A stretch of 64,000 nt of DNA from Pseudomonas sp. DG56-2. Its GTDB lineage: Bacteria > Pseudomonadota > Gammaproteobacteria > Pseudomonadales > Pseudomonadaceae. The notes below the pieces were generated by a model. That model was not told the origin of the DNA. It was given only the letters and a program-made list of their open reading frames with translations, and made no database searches. The DNA is taken from the NCBI RefSeq assembly GCF_004803755.1, contig NZ_CP032311.1:308501-372500 (forward strand). Direction: 5' to 3'. Position 1 is the first letter of the stretch. Every line of letters starts with the position of its first letter. Position numbers and translations under genes: made by a program. Positions 16,234 to 25,626 of the stretch are shown piece by piece.

Positions 16234-17844
16234 TCAGTAGGGTAGTGCTATTTCCGGCAGTACGTCTCGCAAAGCTTTGACGAGTCCGGGCACCTTATTA
16301 TTAAGAAGCACTCTTGCCAGCCACGCTTCAAACGGGGCGCGGCTAGTGTTTTTTAAGCGACTGGAAGCTTTAGCCAGCATTCCTTTATTATCGAATAAAG
16401 ACAGGAGAGTTGGGATATCACCTTGAGCGATTGCGGTCTCAATTCTGGTTCGACGCTCTTTGGCAATTGCTGTGATATCTATGCTTTGAGTCTGCAGGAT
16501 GTAGGCGTTTTTCATCCCTTCGATCGAATCTTGCTTGCTGAGATCAGTTTTCTTGAGTGCGCGATCAATACGCCGCATACAGTACATCCGCACAACCCGA
16601 TCAGTTAGATCAGACTGGCCTGCCAGAGTTAGAATGTCATCCTTAAGCCCGTCAAGGCGCACTTCAATTTCTTCAGGGGCTAGGTGCTCGGCGTTTGCGA
16701 TTTCCCGACTGATTTCGGGGAGCAAAAACAGATTTTCAATTTCTGATACCGGTAAAACGGCCACACCCATTTGTTCGAAGGCATCGATGTCCGTGGTGTC
16801 GTAGCCATCGGCATCAATAATCCCTGCGCATTGGACGCGTGTGAGCTCGGTGTTAGCTCTCAACGTTGTTACAGCGTGTACAACTTCTTGACACGAGCCG
16901 CGTGGCACAACAGTCCATTGAGGGTAAGCGCATCGATAAACTGCTTTATCAAGACTCTTGGCATCGCCTTCAACGAAAAGAATTGGCCGACGGCTACCGA
17001 GAAGTAAGGTGGTGATTTCTTCAGTGAAACCGGTGTCGGTGGGCACCGTATCGATGGTCCAGCGTGGTCCTACGGAATTATAGTCGCGGATCACAAATTT
17101 TTGACCTACTCGGCCAGCAGCGAACTCTAGGTCATGTGTGATAAACACAAAGGCGCAGTCGGGGCGGGCGCTTTCAAGATGATCCCATAGCTTGTTCATG
17201 ATCGAACGGTGAACATGCAATTCAGGCTCATCTACGATGAGCACGGAATTTTCCGCTGCAACCAAAACTTGGCCAATTAAGTAGAAAATTGCCCGCTCTC
17301 CGTCACTCATGTCGGTTGCGCTGTACGTAGCCCCAGTAGTAGGTGATATCACTTGAATATCATCACCACTGATTTCGAGAACGCGGTGCGGTAACAAGAG
17401 CTGCCAAATTTTCTGAAGTTTCTCGAATTTCGTATCGTTAGCCGCCAGGTTCTTTCCGTCCCGTACACTCTTATGAGTTTCGAGGGAGGTTCGCGACTGT
17501 TCGGCAAACATCGCCTGGAGTACATAGTCGAAATCGTTCAGTAGCGCGCTGGCTTCTTTCGATTGCCAGCGAGACCCCGTGCGATGGTATAAGGCTGCAC
17601 TCTCGTCTGGATGACCGAACCTCAATCCCGCTAACGCTTGCCTTTCACGGATTTTCGGAACGCCAGGATTCAGTGTGAGTGCGCGATGTGCCGAAATTCG
17701 ATGGGCGCTTTCCCCTCCAAATGCTTCTATATGAATTGCGAGTCGAGTCTTGCCACTCCCATTAGCTCCTACAAAGACAACAGATGTTCCTTGCACTACA
17801 TCAATTTCGATGGGATCGCCATTCGTTGGAACTGTAAATTGCAT
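16234..17844 (-). CDS. ABC-type ATPase fused to DUF4435 TOPRIM domain (PARIS/OLD-like defence protein)
   Basis: A 536-residue two-domain protein. Residues 1-260 are a compact AAA_21-type ABC ATPase: Walker A GANGSGKT (26-33), signature-like DMSDGER (178-184), Walker B VLIVDEPE (201-208) and H-loop THD (236-238), without a long coiled-coil insert. Residues 285-400 form a DUF4435 TOPRIM-like domain with Glu292 in FVEGD and Asp344/Asp346 in IIDADG, the metal-binding acidic residues. This order matches OLD-family nucleases and, more closely, the ATPase (AriA) and DUF4435 nuclease (AriB) of the PARIS phage-defence system joined in one chain. It likely senses phage proteins and triggers TOPRIM cleavage, but that is inference. 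It is the gene closest to tRNA-Phe. Confidence 0.75.
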   Translation of the reverse strand: MQFTVPTNGDPIEIDVVQGTSVVFVGANGSGKTRLAIHIEAFGGESAHRISAHRALTLNPGVPKIRERQALAGLRFGHPDESAALYHRTGSRWQSKEASALLNDFDYVLQAMFAEQSRTSLETHKSVRDGKNLAANDTKFEKLQKIWQLLLPHRVLEISGDDIQVISPTTGATYSATDMSDGERAIFYLIGQVLVAAENSVLIVDEPELHVHRSIMNKLWDHLESARPDCAFVFITHDLEFAAGRVGQKFVIRDYNSVGPRWTIDTVPTDTGFTEEITTLLLGSRRPILFVEGDAKSLDKAVYRCAYPQWTVVPRGSCQEVVHAVTTLRANTELTRVQCAGIIDADGYDTTDIDAFEQMGVAVLPVSEIENLFLLPEISREIANAEHLAPEEIEVRLDGLKDDILTLAGQSDLTDRVVRMYCMRRIDRALKKTDLSKQDSIEGMKNAYILQTQSIDITAIAKERRTRIETAIAQGDIPTLLSLFDNKGMLAKASSRLKNTSRAPFEAWLARVLLNNKVPGLVKALRDVLPEIALPY

Positions 17845-18454
17845 GGTATTTGCCGAAGAGAGTTAATGACTAGTTAACAGGGTGCCTGATTCAGGATGGG
17901 GCTGTCATCTCCTGAGGCGGATTCCAGCAAGAGGTATTTAGGCCAAAAACGATCGCTCCTGAAAGGCAGGTTTTGGTCGATCTCTGCCGGTCAGGGCCAC
18001 GAAGGGTAATGGTCAAAGTCTATGCATATGACTAATCAGTCGAATGCAAATGGGTGGGCAAGTCGGTGCATTTCCCCGGTTGCATCGGAAGTCCAGTATT
18101 TTGTCCTGATGTTCGACTCCAGGGGCTGGTTTATGCGTGCCGCGCATGCAGCGTGACTTGTAAGTGTCTGGAGTGAAGGGCGGTCGAGAGTGCTCAGAGG
18201 CCCTGTGGTGTGCCAGGGGAAGCGGAAGGGCTATGCTGGGCGGGCCTGTATTGCCGACGTCTCAGCTTGTCTGAGGGAGGCTCTCAAGCTGACAATTCAA
18301 ATTAGATTAAAACTACCCAGTTTTGGGGTCGGTACCGAAAGTCCGTTGGACTCCTTTCAATCACGCTGCCGAAGCGCCATGGTCCAGCTGCCATTAAATC
18401 GCAGGCAATAAAAAACCCCAAGGACACATTGTTCCTTGGGGTTTCTCGGTATTT
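17845..18454. other. Intergenic stretch between island ATPase gene and tRNA-Phe
   Basis: About 610 bases with no convincing gene. It contains the decayed repeat at 17942-17980, and the tRNA terminator at its right end. Codon bias and reading frames give no sign of an intact integrase here. The promoter of the ATPase gene should lie above 17844. Confidence 0.4.
18413..18444 (-). terminator. Terminator of tRNA-Phe
   Basis: AAACCCCAAGGA and TCCTTGGGGTTT form a 12-bp stem with an eight-base loop, 11 bases beyond the tRNA 3' end on the minus strand and followed by a U-rich tract. Confidence 0.9.
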
Positions 18455-18530
18455 TGGTGCCCAGAGACGGAATCGAACCGCCGACACGGGGATTTTCAAT
18501 CCCCTGCTCTACCGACTGAGCTATCTGGGC
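18455..18530 (-). tRNA. tRNA-Phe (anticodon GAA), CCA encoded
   Basis: The reverse complement is a full 76-nt tRNA: acceptor GCCCAGA/TCTGGGC, D arm TAGCTCAGTCGGTAGAGCA, anticodon arm GGGGATTGAAAATCCCC with GAA, and T arm GGCGGTTCGATTCCGTC. The 3' CCA is encoded. Its 3' half is duplicated at 13561-13604, marking it as an integration site. Confidence 0.97.
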
Positions 18531-18540
18531 AACGGGGCGC

Positions 18541-18569
18541 ATTAAAAGGCTTTTTCAGGTTTAGGTCAA
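18541..18569 (-). promoter_or_regulatory. Sigma-70 promoter of tRNA-Phe
   Basis: On the minus strand TTGACC (18569-18564) and TTTAAT (18546-18541) are separated by 17 bases and followed by the G+C-rich discriminator GCGCCCC just before the tRNA, as in stringently controlled stable RNA promoters. Confidence 0.8.
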
Positions 18570-18621
18570 ACACTTTTTGAAAATTTTTTAAATTAATTCC
18601 GTCGCTTACGGTTTTTGGGGG

Positions 18622-18894
18622 TTATTCGGCAGGTGGAACGTAGCCTTCGGCCTTTTCGTATTCCTGGCCGGAGAAAAACTTGTCCATCTCGCCCTGGAGG
18701 AATTTGCGGTCCTCGGCGTTCATCATGTTCAGGCGCTTCTCGTTGATCAGCATGGTCTGTTCCTTCTGCCAATCGGCCCAGGCCTTCTGCGAGATATGCT
18801 CGTAGATGTCCTGACCCTTGGCGCCCGGGTACGGTGGACGCTCCAGGCCTGGAAGTTCTTCGTTGTATTTGCGGCACATTACGGTGCGGGTCAT
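18622..18894 (-). CDS. yggX: Fe(2+)-trafficking protein YggX
   Basis: A 90-residue member of the YggX family: [20 protein letters not shown] with the conserved Cys7, then [20 protein letters not shown] and [10 protein letters not shown]. YggX protects iron-sulfur clusters from oxidative damage. The ATG at 18894 overlaps the mutY stop by one base (TGATG) and has GGAGA upstream, so the two are translationally coupled. The mutY-yggX pairing is common in gammaproteobacteria and makes sense because MutY carries a 4Fe-4S cluster. Confidence 0.95.
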   Translation of the reverse strand: MTRTVMCRKYNEELPGLERPPYPGAKGQDIYEHISQKAWADWQKEQTMLINEKRLNMMNAEDRKFLQGEMDKFFSGQEYEKAEGYVPPAE

Positions 18895-19958
18895 CACGAC
18901 TCTCCTGCAATCAAAACATCGGCCGCGCGTTTGAGCAGCTTTTTGACCGGGGCAGCAAGGCCCAGGCGCGGCGGGGTGGCGAGGTTATACCAGAGCCAGT
19001 CGGGCTCGACCATGTCGGCCCGGGAGTCATCGACCCGGACCAGCCAGGGTTCGATGGCCAACTGGAAATGGCTGAAGGTGTGAGTCAGGCCGTCCAGCGC
19101 CTGGCGAGTGACAAGGGTAAGGCCATGCTGATCGGCTAGGTCGTCGAGCTGTTCCAACTGCTCCAGCTCCGGCAAGCTCCACAAGCCACCCCATAGCCCC
19201 GTAGAGGGACGACGATAAAGCAGGATGGCACCTTGGCCGTTTGCCAGTAGCGGCATTAGCGTGCGGCGCTGTGGTAGCTCCTTGCGGGGTTTGGGGATCG
19301 GGTAGCGAATCTCCTGACCCAACAAGTGTGCTTCGCAGCCAACCTTGAGAGGGCACAGCAGGCAACTGGGCTTGCTGCGGGTGCACAGGGTGGCGCCCAG
19401 GTCCATCATCGCCTGGGTGTAGTTGTTGACTCTGGCGTGCGGGGTATAGCGTTCGGCATTGGCCCACAGCACTTTGGCCACCTTGGGTTCGCCCGGGTAG
19501 CCTTCCTGGGCGGTGTAGCGGGCCAGCACGCGTTTAACGTTGCCGTCGAGGATCGGCGCACGCAGGCCCATGCTGATACTGGCAATGGCCCCGGCTGTGG
19601 ATAAGCCGATGCCAGGCAGGTCGGTGAGCTTTTCGACATCGCGCGGAAATTCGCCGCCGTAGTGTTCGACGACGATTTTCGCGGTCTTCTGCAGGTTGCG
19701 CGCCCGGGTGTAATAGCCCAGGCCCGTCCACAGGTGCAGCACTTCATCTTCCGGCGCTGCGGCCAGTGCCTCTACGGTCGGCAACGCTTGCATAAAGCGA
19801 TCGAAGTAGTTGAGCACGGTGCTGACCTGGGTCTGCTGCAGCATGATCTCCGAAACCCACACCCGATAAGGGGTGATCCCCTGTTGCCAGGGCAGGTCAT
19901 GACGGCCATTACGGTCGTACCACTCCAGCACAGCGCTGGAAAACTGCTCGGGGCTCAT
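18894..19958 (-). CDS. mutY: Adenine DNA glycosylase MutY
   Basis: A 354-residue A/G-specific adenine glycosylase that removes adenine mispaired with 8-oxoguanine. The helix-hairpin-helix and catalytic region ([36 protein letters not shown]) is in the first 140 residues, followed by the iron-sulfur motif C-x6-C-x2-C-x5-C in [17 protein letters not shown]. The C-terminal NUDT1-like domain ([27 protein letters not shown]) recognises oxoG. It overlaps the upstream AsmA-family gene by four bases and yggX by one, forming a tight three-gene operon. Confidence 0.97.
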   Translation of the reverse strand: MSPEQFSSAVLEWYDRNGRHDLPWQQGITPYRVWVSEIMLQQTQVSTVLNYFDRFMQALPTVEALAAAPEDEVLHLWTGLGYYTRARNLQKTAKIVVEHYGGEFPRDVEKLTDLPGIGLSTAGAIASISMGLRAPILDGNVKRVLARYTAQEGYPGEPKVAKVLWANAERYTPHARVNNYTQAMMDLGATLCTRSKPSCLLCPLKVGCEAHLLGQEIRYPIPKPRKELPQRRTLMPLLANGQGAILLYRRPSTGLWGGLWSLPELEQLEQLDDLADQHGLTLVTRQALDGLTHTFSHFQLAIEPWLVRVDDSRADMVEPDWLWYNLATPPRLGLAAPVKKLLKRAADVLIAGES

Positions 19959-22207
19959 CGCTTGAACAGCCCCTTCAGCGCGTCCTTGAGTTCAGGGCTG
20001 ACCTTGTCACCGAGTTTCTCATCGATCTTGTCGCTGAGTTTTTCGCTGACTTTGTCTCCGGCAAGCTTGGCTGCAACTTTGCCCAGGCCTTCCTTGTCCA
20101 GGCGGCAGGCCTTGGCACCCAGCTCCAGCGGGCCACGGCAACGCAGTGGCAACTCCAGGCCGACGTAGCGCTGGCCGACCTGGCAGGCCGGATCCGGCAT
20201 CTCACGTTTGTCGCCTTCAACGATCACGCCCACGCGGTAGTCCATACCCAGCACGCGCAGATCGAGGTCGCCATGACCGTTGACGGTAAGGCCGGGAATA
20301 CGCGCCTTGAGGTCCGGGTTGCTGGCTACCCCATTGCGCAGTACCAGGCTGCCCTTGAGCTCCTGGAACGGTGTGTCCTTGCCGCGTGGCTCACCGCTCA
20401 ACGCCTTGCGGTTGAGGGTGGCGATGGCCTGGCAGAGTTGCTGTTCAAGGTTGGCGTTGACCAGGATGCCGTCGTTGATAACGAAGCTGGCATTGCCGTT
20501 GAGGGTATCGACCAGTGCCTTCTGGCTGTTGCCGGTGGCGGTCAGGCTGCTGCTCAGGGTCAGCAGGCCTTTGACCGGCGAGGTTTCAGTCTGGCTCTTG
20601 ATGAAGTGCTCGACCGGTACCCGATTGACCTTGGTGTTGAGACCTATCTGCGGAACTGCCGGGCGCACGTCGAGGGTGCCCTTGGTTTCGAAGTCGCCGT
20701 CGTAGAGGCCGCCGCGCAGGGTTTCAAGGGTGATCAGGCCACCTTGGCCCTGGGTCTTGAGATGGGCATTGTCGATGGGCAGCTTTTCCAGCGTCAGTTG
20801 GCCGAAGCTCAGGTCTGCCTGCAGGTCGAGCTGGCGCAGGCGATCGACCGGCAACAGTTTGTCGCTGCTCCAGGCCACCTGGGTTGGGGCGTCGGGCAGC
20901 GGGGTGTTGCCGGCACTGGCCAGGGCGCTTTGCTCCTTGCTCTTGACCTCAGCCTGGCGCGCAGCCGTGGCGCTGGCGGCAGCCTCGCTCTTGGCCGGCA
21001 TGTAGCGGTCGGCATCGAACTTGTCGGCTTTGAGTTGCATACGCAGGGCTTGCTTGGCGAAGTCTTCCACGGCCAGGCGGCCGCTGAAGGTGCTTTCATC
21101 CAGTTTTACGGCCAGGTCTTCCAGCGCCAGGCTGTTAGGGCTGCCTTGCAGGCGGGTGACCATCTCGAACTTGCTCAGCGCAGTGGCGTCCGCGGTGGCC
21201 GGCAGGGTGCGGCCGATGCTGTCGAGGAAGGTGCGCAGGTCGATCTGGGCAATGGACAGGCCACCCGTCAGTTGCGGGGTCTTGTCCAGATCGCGCACGT
21301 TCAGTTCGCCCAGGGCGCGTAACTGGTTGGCCGAAAGTTTCAGGCCGTTCCACTCGGCGACATTGGCGGCCAGGTCGACCAGCAACTGGCCTTGGGCTGC
21401 ATAGGTCAGGGTCTTGCCTTGCAGAGGTTCACCCGACGCTTCGCCGCTAAGCTTCATGTCTTCGAACTGATAGCGCTTGAGGCGACGGTCGAAACGCAGC
21501 TCGCCGCTGAGCTCGGTACGGGTCTTGAGCGCGGGTTGCGCGGTGCTTACGAAAGCGGTCATTTTCAGCGGAATATTGACCCCTTCGTGCACGGCGCCGG
21601 TGCTCAGTTGGATGCTTTCAGCGCTGATCGTCTGGCCGCTGCGCGCATCACTGTATTGAACGCGGGCGTTGTTGACGGTCAGGCTGTCGATATCCAGTTT
21701 GACCGGACGCTCATTGGCGTCGGCCTTGCTGTCGGCCTTGGCGGTGCTGTCACCGGCAGGTGCGGAGGGCGCGCCGTCGGCGGGCGCGGTGGCTGCCGTC
21801 GGCAACGGTTTGCCGATGTCTTCCCAGTTGCCATGGCCGTTTTCATCGCGGCTCAGAATCAGGTTGAGGCCTTCGACACGTACATCGCTCATTTGCACTT
21901 CGCGGCGTAGCAGGGGCAGGACGCGAACCGACAGTCCAAGCATCTGCAAATCGGCAAATGCGACTTTCGGGTTGTTCAGCGTAGCGATGCTGGCTTCATG
22001 CAGCTCCAGCCCCAGCCAGGGGAACAGGCTCCATCCAATATCGCCATTGAGTGTTAGCTCAACGTGGGCTTTGTCGCGTGCAAGCTGGCGAATCTCGTCT
22101 TTGTAGTCGTTGGGATCGAAGAGGTGGGTCAAGGCAAAGCCTAGAGCCACAATGATCAGCAACAGCCCGAGAAGCACTAGCCCCAGGATTTTGCCGAACG
22201 CTTTCAT
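19955..22207 (-). CDS. AsmA family protein
   Basis: A 750-residue protein with one N-terminal membrane anchor (ILGLVLLGLLLIIVALGFAL) followed by a large periplasmic AsmA domain. The N-terminal DPNDYKDEIRQLA and GDIGWSLFPWLGLELHEA are typical, and the C-terminal AsmA_2 region includes NGNASFVINDGILVNANLEQ. AsmA-like proteins form repeating-beta-groove channels thought to move phospholipids to the outer membrane. The tail (GLGKVAAKLAGDKVSEKLSD) is charged and repetitive. A low-complexity Ala-rich linker lies near residue 150. First gene of the asmA-mutY-yggX operon. Confidence 0.9.
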   Translation of the reverse strand: MKAFGKILGLVLLGLLLIIVALGFALTHLFDPNDYKDEIRQLARDKAHVELTLNGDIGWSLFPWLGLELHEASIATLNNPKVAFADLQMLGLSVRVLPLLRREVQMSDVRVEGLNLILSRDENGHGNWEDIGKPLPTAATAPADGAPSAPAGDSTAKADSKADANERPVKLDIDSLTVNNARVQYSDARSGQTISAESIQLSTGAVHEGVNIPLKMTAFVSTAQPALKTRTELSGELRFDRRLKRYQFEDMKLSGEASGEPLQGKTLTYAAQGQLLVDLAANVAEWNGLKLSANQLRALGELNVRDLDKTPQLTGGLSIAQIDLRTFLDSIGRTLPATADATALSKFEMVTRLQGSPNSLALEDLAVKLDESTFSGRLAVEDFAKQALRMQLKADKFDADRYMPAKSEAAASATAARQAEVKSKEQSALASAGNTPLPDAPTQVAWSSDKLLPVDRLRQLDLQADLSFGQLTLEKLPIDNAHLKTQGQGGLITLETLRGGLYDGDFETKGTLDVRPAVPQIGLNTKVNRVPVEHFIKSQTETSPVKGLLTLSSSLTATGNSQKALVDTLNGNASFVINDGILVNANLEQQLCQAIATLNRKALSGEPRGKDTPFQELKGSLVLRNGVASNPDLKARIPGLTVNGHGDLDLRVLGMDYRVGVIVEGDKREMPDPACQVGQRYVGLELPLRCRGPLELGAKACRLDKEGLGKVAAKLAGDKVSEKLSDKIDEKLGDKVSPELKDALKGLFKR

Positions 22208-22566
22208 GGGCGAGTCCTTGTAGTCCGATTCTAAAATTTAGCCGCAGAGTATAGCGCTGTGGTTGTCGTCACTGGAGCTAGTCGAAGGTTGATGCGTAAT
22301 TCTCCTACAGCACGAACAAACCCCGATTGTGCCGAGGTTAGCGTGGCCAAGGTTTCGACAGTGGAGGCAGCGACAGTTCAGTTGCAGTACAAAACACCGC
22401 ATCAGTGTGCTTTCAAAGCCGCAGGCGAATGCTACTCTTGCGCCGCTCACACAGCCTTCTGCGACGAAATGTCGCGTTTTGTAGGGCAAAAGCGCCAAAA
22501 ACGATCAGTTGCCGATGGGCCAAGATCGAGAGCCGTGAGCTGACCATCTACGAGGGGAACACAATA
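22208..22566. other. Divergent intergenic region between AsmA and MFS genes
   Basis: About 360 bases with no gene of its own; the reading frame of the MFS gene stays open through part of it but without homology or a ribosome-binding site. It must hold divergent promoters. I see no clear operator or structured element. Confidence 0.4.
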
Positions 22567-24228
22567 ATGAGTAGCAGTATCACGGCGGGTGCTATCAGCA
22601 ATAGCCCCGGCTTCTTATCGAAAGAGCGGATTATCGCCGCCCCCGGGTTCAACCGATGGTTGGTGCCGCCAGCCGCCTTGGCCATCCATTTGTGCATTGG
22701 CATGGCGTATGGCTTTTCGGTGTTCTGGTTGCCCTTATCCCAGGCCATCGGCATTACGGCGCCGCTGGCCTGTGCCCCGGACATGAGCTTCTTTGCTCGT
22801 CTGTTCAGCGCCGAGTGCGACTGGCAGATCTCGATGTTGAGCTGGATCTACACGCTGTTTTTTGTGTTCCTGGGCTGCTCGGCCGCTATCTGGGGTGGCT
22901 GGCTGGAACACGCCGGGCCGCGCAAGGCCGGCGTCGTCTCGGCGCTGTGCTGGTGTGGTGGCCTGCTGACTTCGGCGTTTGGCATTTATACCCACCAGTT
23001 ATGGCTGATGTGGCTGGGCTCGGGTGTTATTGGTGGTATCGGCCTGGGCCTGGGTTACATCTCTCCGGTGTCGACCCTGATCAAGTGGTTCCCGGACAAG
23101 CGCGGCATGGCTACTGGCATGGCGATCATGGGCTTTGGTGGTGGTGCCATGGTCGGTGCGCCGTTGGCGGCTGCCCTGATGAACCATTTCGCCAGCCCCG
23201 AAGACGTAGGCGTGTGGCAAAGCTTCGTGGTAATGGCGGCGATCTACTTCGTGTTCATGATCGGTGGCGCCCTGGCCTATCGCGTACCGCCGACGGGCTG
23301 GAAGCCCGAAGGTTGGACAGCGCCGCTGAAGAAAGCCAGCAATGCAATGATCACCCATCGTCATGTGCACGTAAGCGTGGCCTGGAAAACCCCGCAGTTT
23401 GTATTGATCTGGCTGGTACTGTGCCTGAACGTGTCGGCGGGTATCGGCATTCTGGGTATGGCCTCGCCGCTGCTGCAGGAAGTGTTCGCCGGCAAATTGC
23501 TGGGTAATGACCTGAGCTTCAGCGAGCTCAGCAGTACACAACTGGCGCAGATTGCTGCCATCGCGGCCGGGTTTACCGGGCTATTGAGCCTGTTCAACAT
23601 TGGCGGGCGTTTCTTCTGGGCCTCGTTCTCCGACTACATCGGGCGCAAGAATACCTATTTTGCGTTTTTTGCCCTTGGCGTAGCCCTGTACGCATTGGTG
23701 CCGAACATGGGCCATTTGGGCAACGTCGCCCTGTTCGTGGCCGCGTTCTGCATCATCCTGTCGATGTACGGTGGCGGCTTCGCCACCGTGCCGGCCTATC
23801 TTGCCGACCTGTTCGGTACGCAGATGGTCGGTGCCATTCACGGGCGTTTGTTGACGGCCTGGGCGGCAGCAGGCGTGCTCGGTCCGGTGCTGATCACTTA
23901 CCTGCGTGAGTACCAGTTGGCCCTGGGCGTGGAGCGCGCAGCGGTTTACGACATCACCTTGTACATTCTGGCCGGTTTGCTGGTGCTGGGTTTTATCTGC
24001 AATGCGCTGGTACGCCCGGTTGCCGACAAATACTTCATGACCGACGCACAGCTGGCCGCCGAGCAAGCGCTAAGCCATGACCAGGGCAGCGGCAATGCCC
24101 GCGTGCTGGAGTGGCATGCCGCGCCGGGGAGCCTGCCGCTGGTGATCGCTGCCTGGCTGGCGGTCGGGGTGCCGCTGGCCTGGGGTATCTGGGTGACGCT
24201 GCAAAAGACGGCTGTGCTGTTCAATTAA
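22567..24228 (+). CDS. OFA-family MFS transporter (oxalate/formate antiporter-like)
   Basis: A 553-residue major facilitator protein with twelve core helices and an extra C-terminal pair. The N-terminal half has the OFA pattern: FNRWLVPPAALAIHLCIGMAY and PLSQAIG, then a cysteine-bearing loop (ACAPDMSF, SAECDW). The MFS loop motif occurs as GWLEHAGPRKAG, and KWFPDKRGMATGMAIMGFG is the classic OFA signature. Anionic carboxylates such as oxalate, formate or pyruvate are usual substrates; the true one is not evident. Start at 22567 with GAGGGG about ten bases upstream, rather than upstream in the open frame. Confidence 0.82.
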   Translation: MSSSITAGAISNSPGFLSKERIIAAPGFNRWLVPPAALAIHLCIGMAYGFSVFWLPLSQAIGITAPLACAPDMSFFARLFSAECDWQISMLSWIYTLFFVFLGCSAAIWGGWLEHAGPRKAGVVSALCWCGGLLTSAFGIYTHQLWLMWLGSGVIGGIGLGLGYISPVSTLIKWFPDKRGMATGMAIMGFGGGAMVGAPLAAALMNHFASPEDVGVWQSFVVMAAIYFVFMIGGALAYRVPPTGWKPEGWTAPLKKASNAMITHRHVHVSVAWKTPQFVLIWLVLCLNVSAGIGILGMASPLLQEVFAGKLLGNDLSFSELSSTQLAQIAAIAAGFTGLLSLFNIGGRFFWASFSDYIGRKNTYFAFFALGVALYALVPNMGHLGNVALFVAAFCIILSMYGGGFATVPAYLADLFGTQMVGAIHGRLLTAWAAAGVLGPVLITYLREYQLALGVERAAVYDITLYILAGLLVLGFICNALVRPVADKYFMTDAQLAAEQALSHDQGSGNARVLEWHAAPGSLPLVIAAWLAVGVPLAWGIWVTLQKTAVLFN

Positions 24229-24235
24229 TCGATTC

Positions 24236-24305
24236 ATCGCGGGGCAAGCCTGCTCCCATTGGGTCACAGCAACCCGGTGGAAGCGGGCAAACCCTGCGAT
24301 AAATT
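24236..24305. repeat. Degenerate REP pair
   Basis: ATCGCGGGGCAAGCCTGCTCCCA followed by an inverted, worn copy (GCGGGCAAACCCTGCGATAAA). It matches the REP family seen intact at 27497-27549 and lies between the MFS gene and the his operon. Confidence 0.65.
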
Positions 24306-24350
24306 CCCCGCCGCGCGTCTTCTTCGTTCCAAGCCTGACGCTTCTAGGCC

Positions 24351-24356
24351 TATAAT
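24351..24356 (+). promoter_or_regulatory. Candidate -10 box of the his operon
   Basis: A perfect TATAAT lies 39 bases before the hisB start. No good TTGACA is found at 16-18 bases upstream, so this is a weak or activator-assisted promoter, or chance. Expected transcription would begin around 24363. Confidence 0.4.
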
Positions 24357-24394
24357 GACCGCCTTTTTCGCCCAATGATTTTGCGGAGCTGGTG

Positions 24395-24988
24395 ATGGTC
24401 GAACGTAAGGCTTCCGTCGAGCGCAATACTCTGGAAACCCAGATCAAGGCCTCGATTAACCTGGATGGCAGCGGCAAGGCTCGATTTGATATCGGTGTGC
24501 CTTTCCTTGAACACATGCTCGACCAAATCGCCCGACATGGGCTGATTGATCTCGACATCGAGTGCAAGGGCGACCTGCATATCGACGATCACCATACCGT
24601 CGAAGACGTCGGGATTACCTTGGGCCAAGCCTTCAATCAGGCCATTGGCGACAAGAAGGGCATCCGCCGCTATGGCCACGCCTATGTACCGCTCGATGAA
24701 GCGCTGTCGCGTGTGGTTATCGACTTTTCCGGCCGTCCAGGCCTGGAAATGCACGTGCCCTTCACCCGCGCCTCGGTAGGCGGTTTCGATGTCGACCTGT
24801 TCCAGGAGTTCTTCCAGGGCTTCGTCAACCACGCCAACGTCTCCTTGCACATCGACAACCTGCGTGGGCACAACACCCACCACCAGATCGAAACAGTGTT
24901 CAAGGCTTTCGGCCGCGCCCTGCGCATGGCTATCGAGCTGGATGAGCGCATGGCCGGGCAAATGCCGTCGACCAAGGGTTGCCTTTAA
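24395..24988 (+). CDS. hisB: Imidazoleglycerol-phosphate dehydratase
   Basis: A 197-residue monofunctional HisB that dehydrates imidazoleglycerol phosphate in histidine synthesis. The duplicated metal-binding motifs are clear: [13 protein letters not shown] and [15 protein letters not shown] in the first half, [20 protein letters not shown] and [15 protein letters not shown] in the second. GGAG six bases before the ATG at 24395 sets the start over the GTG three bases earlier. The stop TAA overlaps the hisH ATG by one base. Confidence 0.97.
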   Translation: MVERKASVERNTLETQIKASINLDGSGKARFDIGVPFLEHMLDQIARHGLIDLDIECKGDLHIDDHHTVEDVGITLGQAFNQAIGDKKGIRRYGHAYVPLDEALSRVVIDFSGRPGLEMHVPFTRASVGGFDVDLFQEFFQGFVNHANVSLHIDNLRGHNTHHQIETVFKAFGRALRMAIELDERMAGQMPSTKGCL

Positions 24989-25626
24989 TGCAGACAGTTG
25001 CCGTTATTGACTATGGCATGGGCAACTTGCACTCGGTGGCCAAGGCACTGGAACACGTCGGCGCCGGCAAGGTACTGATCACCAGTGACGCGGCGGTAAT
25101 CCGCGAGGCAGATCGCGTGGTGTTTCCGGGTGTGGGCGCGATTCGCGACTGCATGGCTGAAATTCGTCGCCTGGGCTTTGACAGCCTGGTGCGCGAAGTC
25201 AGCCAGGACCGTCCGTTTCTCGGCATCTGCGTGGGTATGCAGGCGCTGCTGGACCACAGCGAAGAGAACGACGGCGTCGATTGCATTGGCCTGTTCCCCG
25301 GCAATGTGCGGTTTTTCGGCAAGGACCTGCATGAGGATGGCGAGCACCTGAAGGTGCCGCACATGGGCTGGAACGAAGTCACCCAGGCCATCGATCATCC
25401 GCTGTGGCACAACATTCCTGACCTTGCACGTTTCTACTTTGTGCACAGCTACTACATCACTGCGGCCAAGGCCTTGCAGGTGGTGGGGCGTGGTCACTAC
25501 GGCGTCGATTTCGCTGCAGCGCTGGCTGAAGGTTCGCGCTTTGCGGTGCAGTTCCACCCGGAGAAAAGCCATACCCATGGCCTGCAGTTGCTGCAGAACT
25601 TCGCCGCCTGGGATGGCCACTGGTAA
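24988..25626 (+). CDS. hisH: Imidazole glycerol phosphate synthase, glutamine amidotransferase subunit
   Basis: A 212-residue class I glutaminase. [17 protein letters not shown] opens the protein, the catalytic Cys81 lies in [15 protein letters not shown], and the His-Glu pair in QFHPEKSH. HisH supplies ammonia through HisF for ring closure to imidazole glycerol phosphate and AICAR. Its ATG overlaps the hisB stop, and its stop overlaps the next ATG, so the three are translationally coupled. Confidence 0.97.
   Translation: MQTVAVIDYGMGNLHSVAKALEHVGAGKVLITSDAAVIREADRVVFPGVGAIRDCMAEIRRLGFDSLVREVSQDRPFLGICVGMQALLDHSEENDGVDCIGLFPGNVRFFGKDLHEDGEHLKVPHMGWNEVTQAIDHPLWHNIPDLARFYFVHSYYITAAKALQVVGRGHYGVDFAAALAEGSRFAVQFHPEKSHTHGLQLLQNFAAWDGHW

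Larger units (their letters stand above)
13561..18530. mobile_element. Integrated genomic island at tRNA-Phe, no integrase retained
   Basis: About 5 kb between the intact tRNA-Phe (18455-18530) and its direct-repeat 3' fragment (13561-13604). The interior is visibly richer in A+T than the flanks. Its three genes (PD-(D/E)XK nuclease, LRAT-like protein, ATPase-DUF4435 protein) do not belong to the housekeeping context. Each tRNA copy has its own terminator (13492-13519 and 18413-18444), which fits integration having supplied a new one. No integrase or excisionase gene is visible, so the island is probably immobile now or moved in trans. Its cargo suggests anti-phage defence. Confidence 0.75.

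Noticed and set aside
17845..18454. Search for an integrase or excisionase next to tRNA-Phe
   Set aside because: No reading frame here shows tyrosine-recombinase motifs; short frames are tRNA shadows or random.
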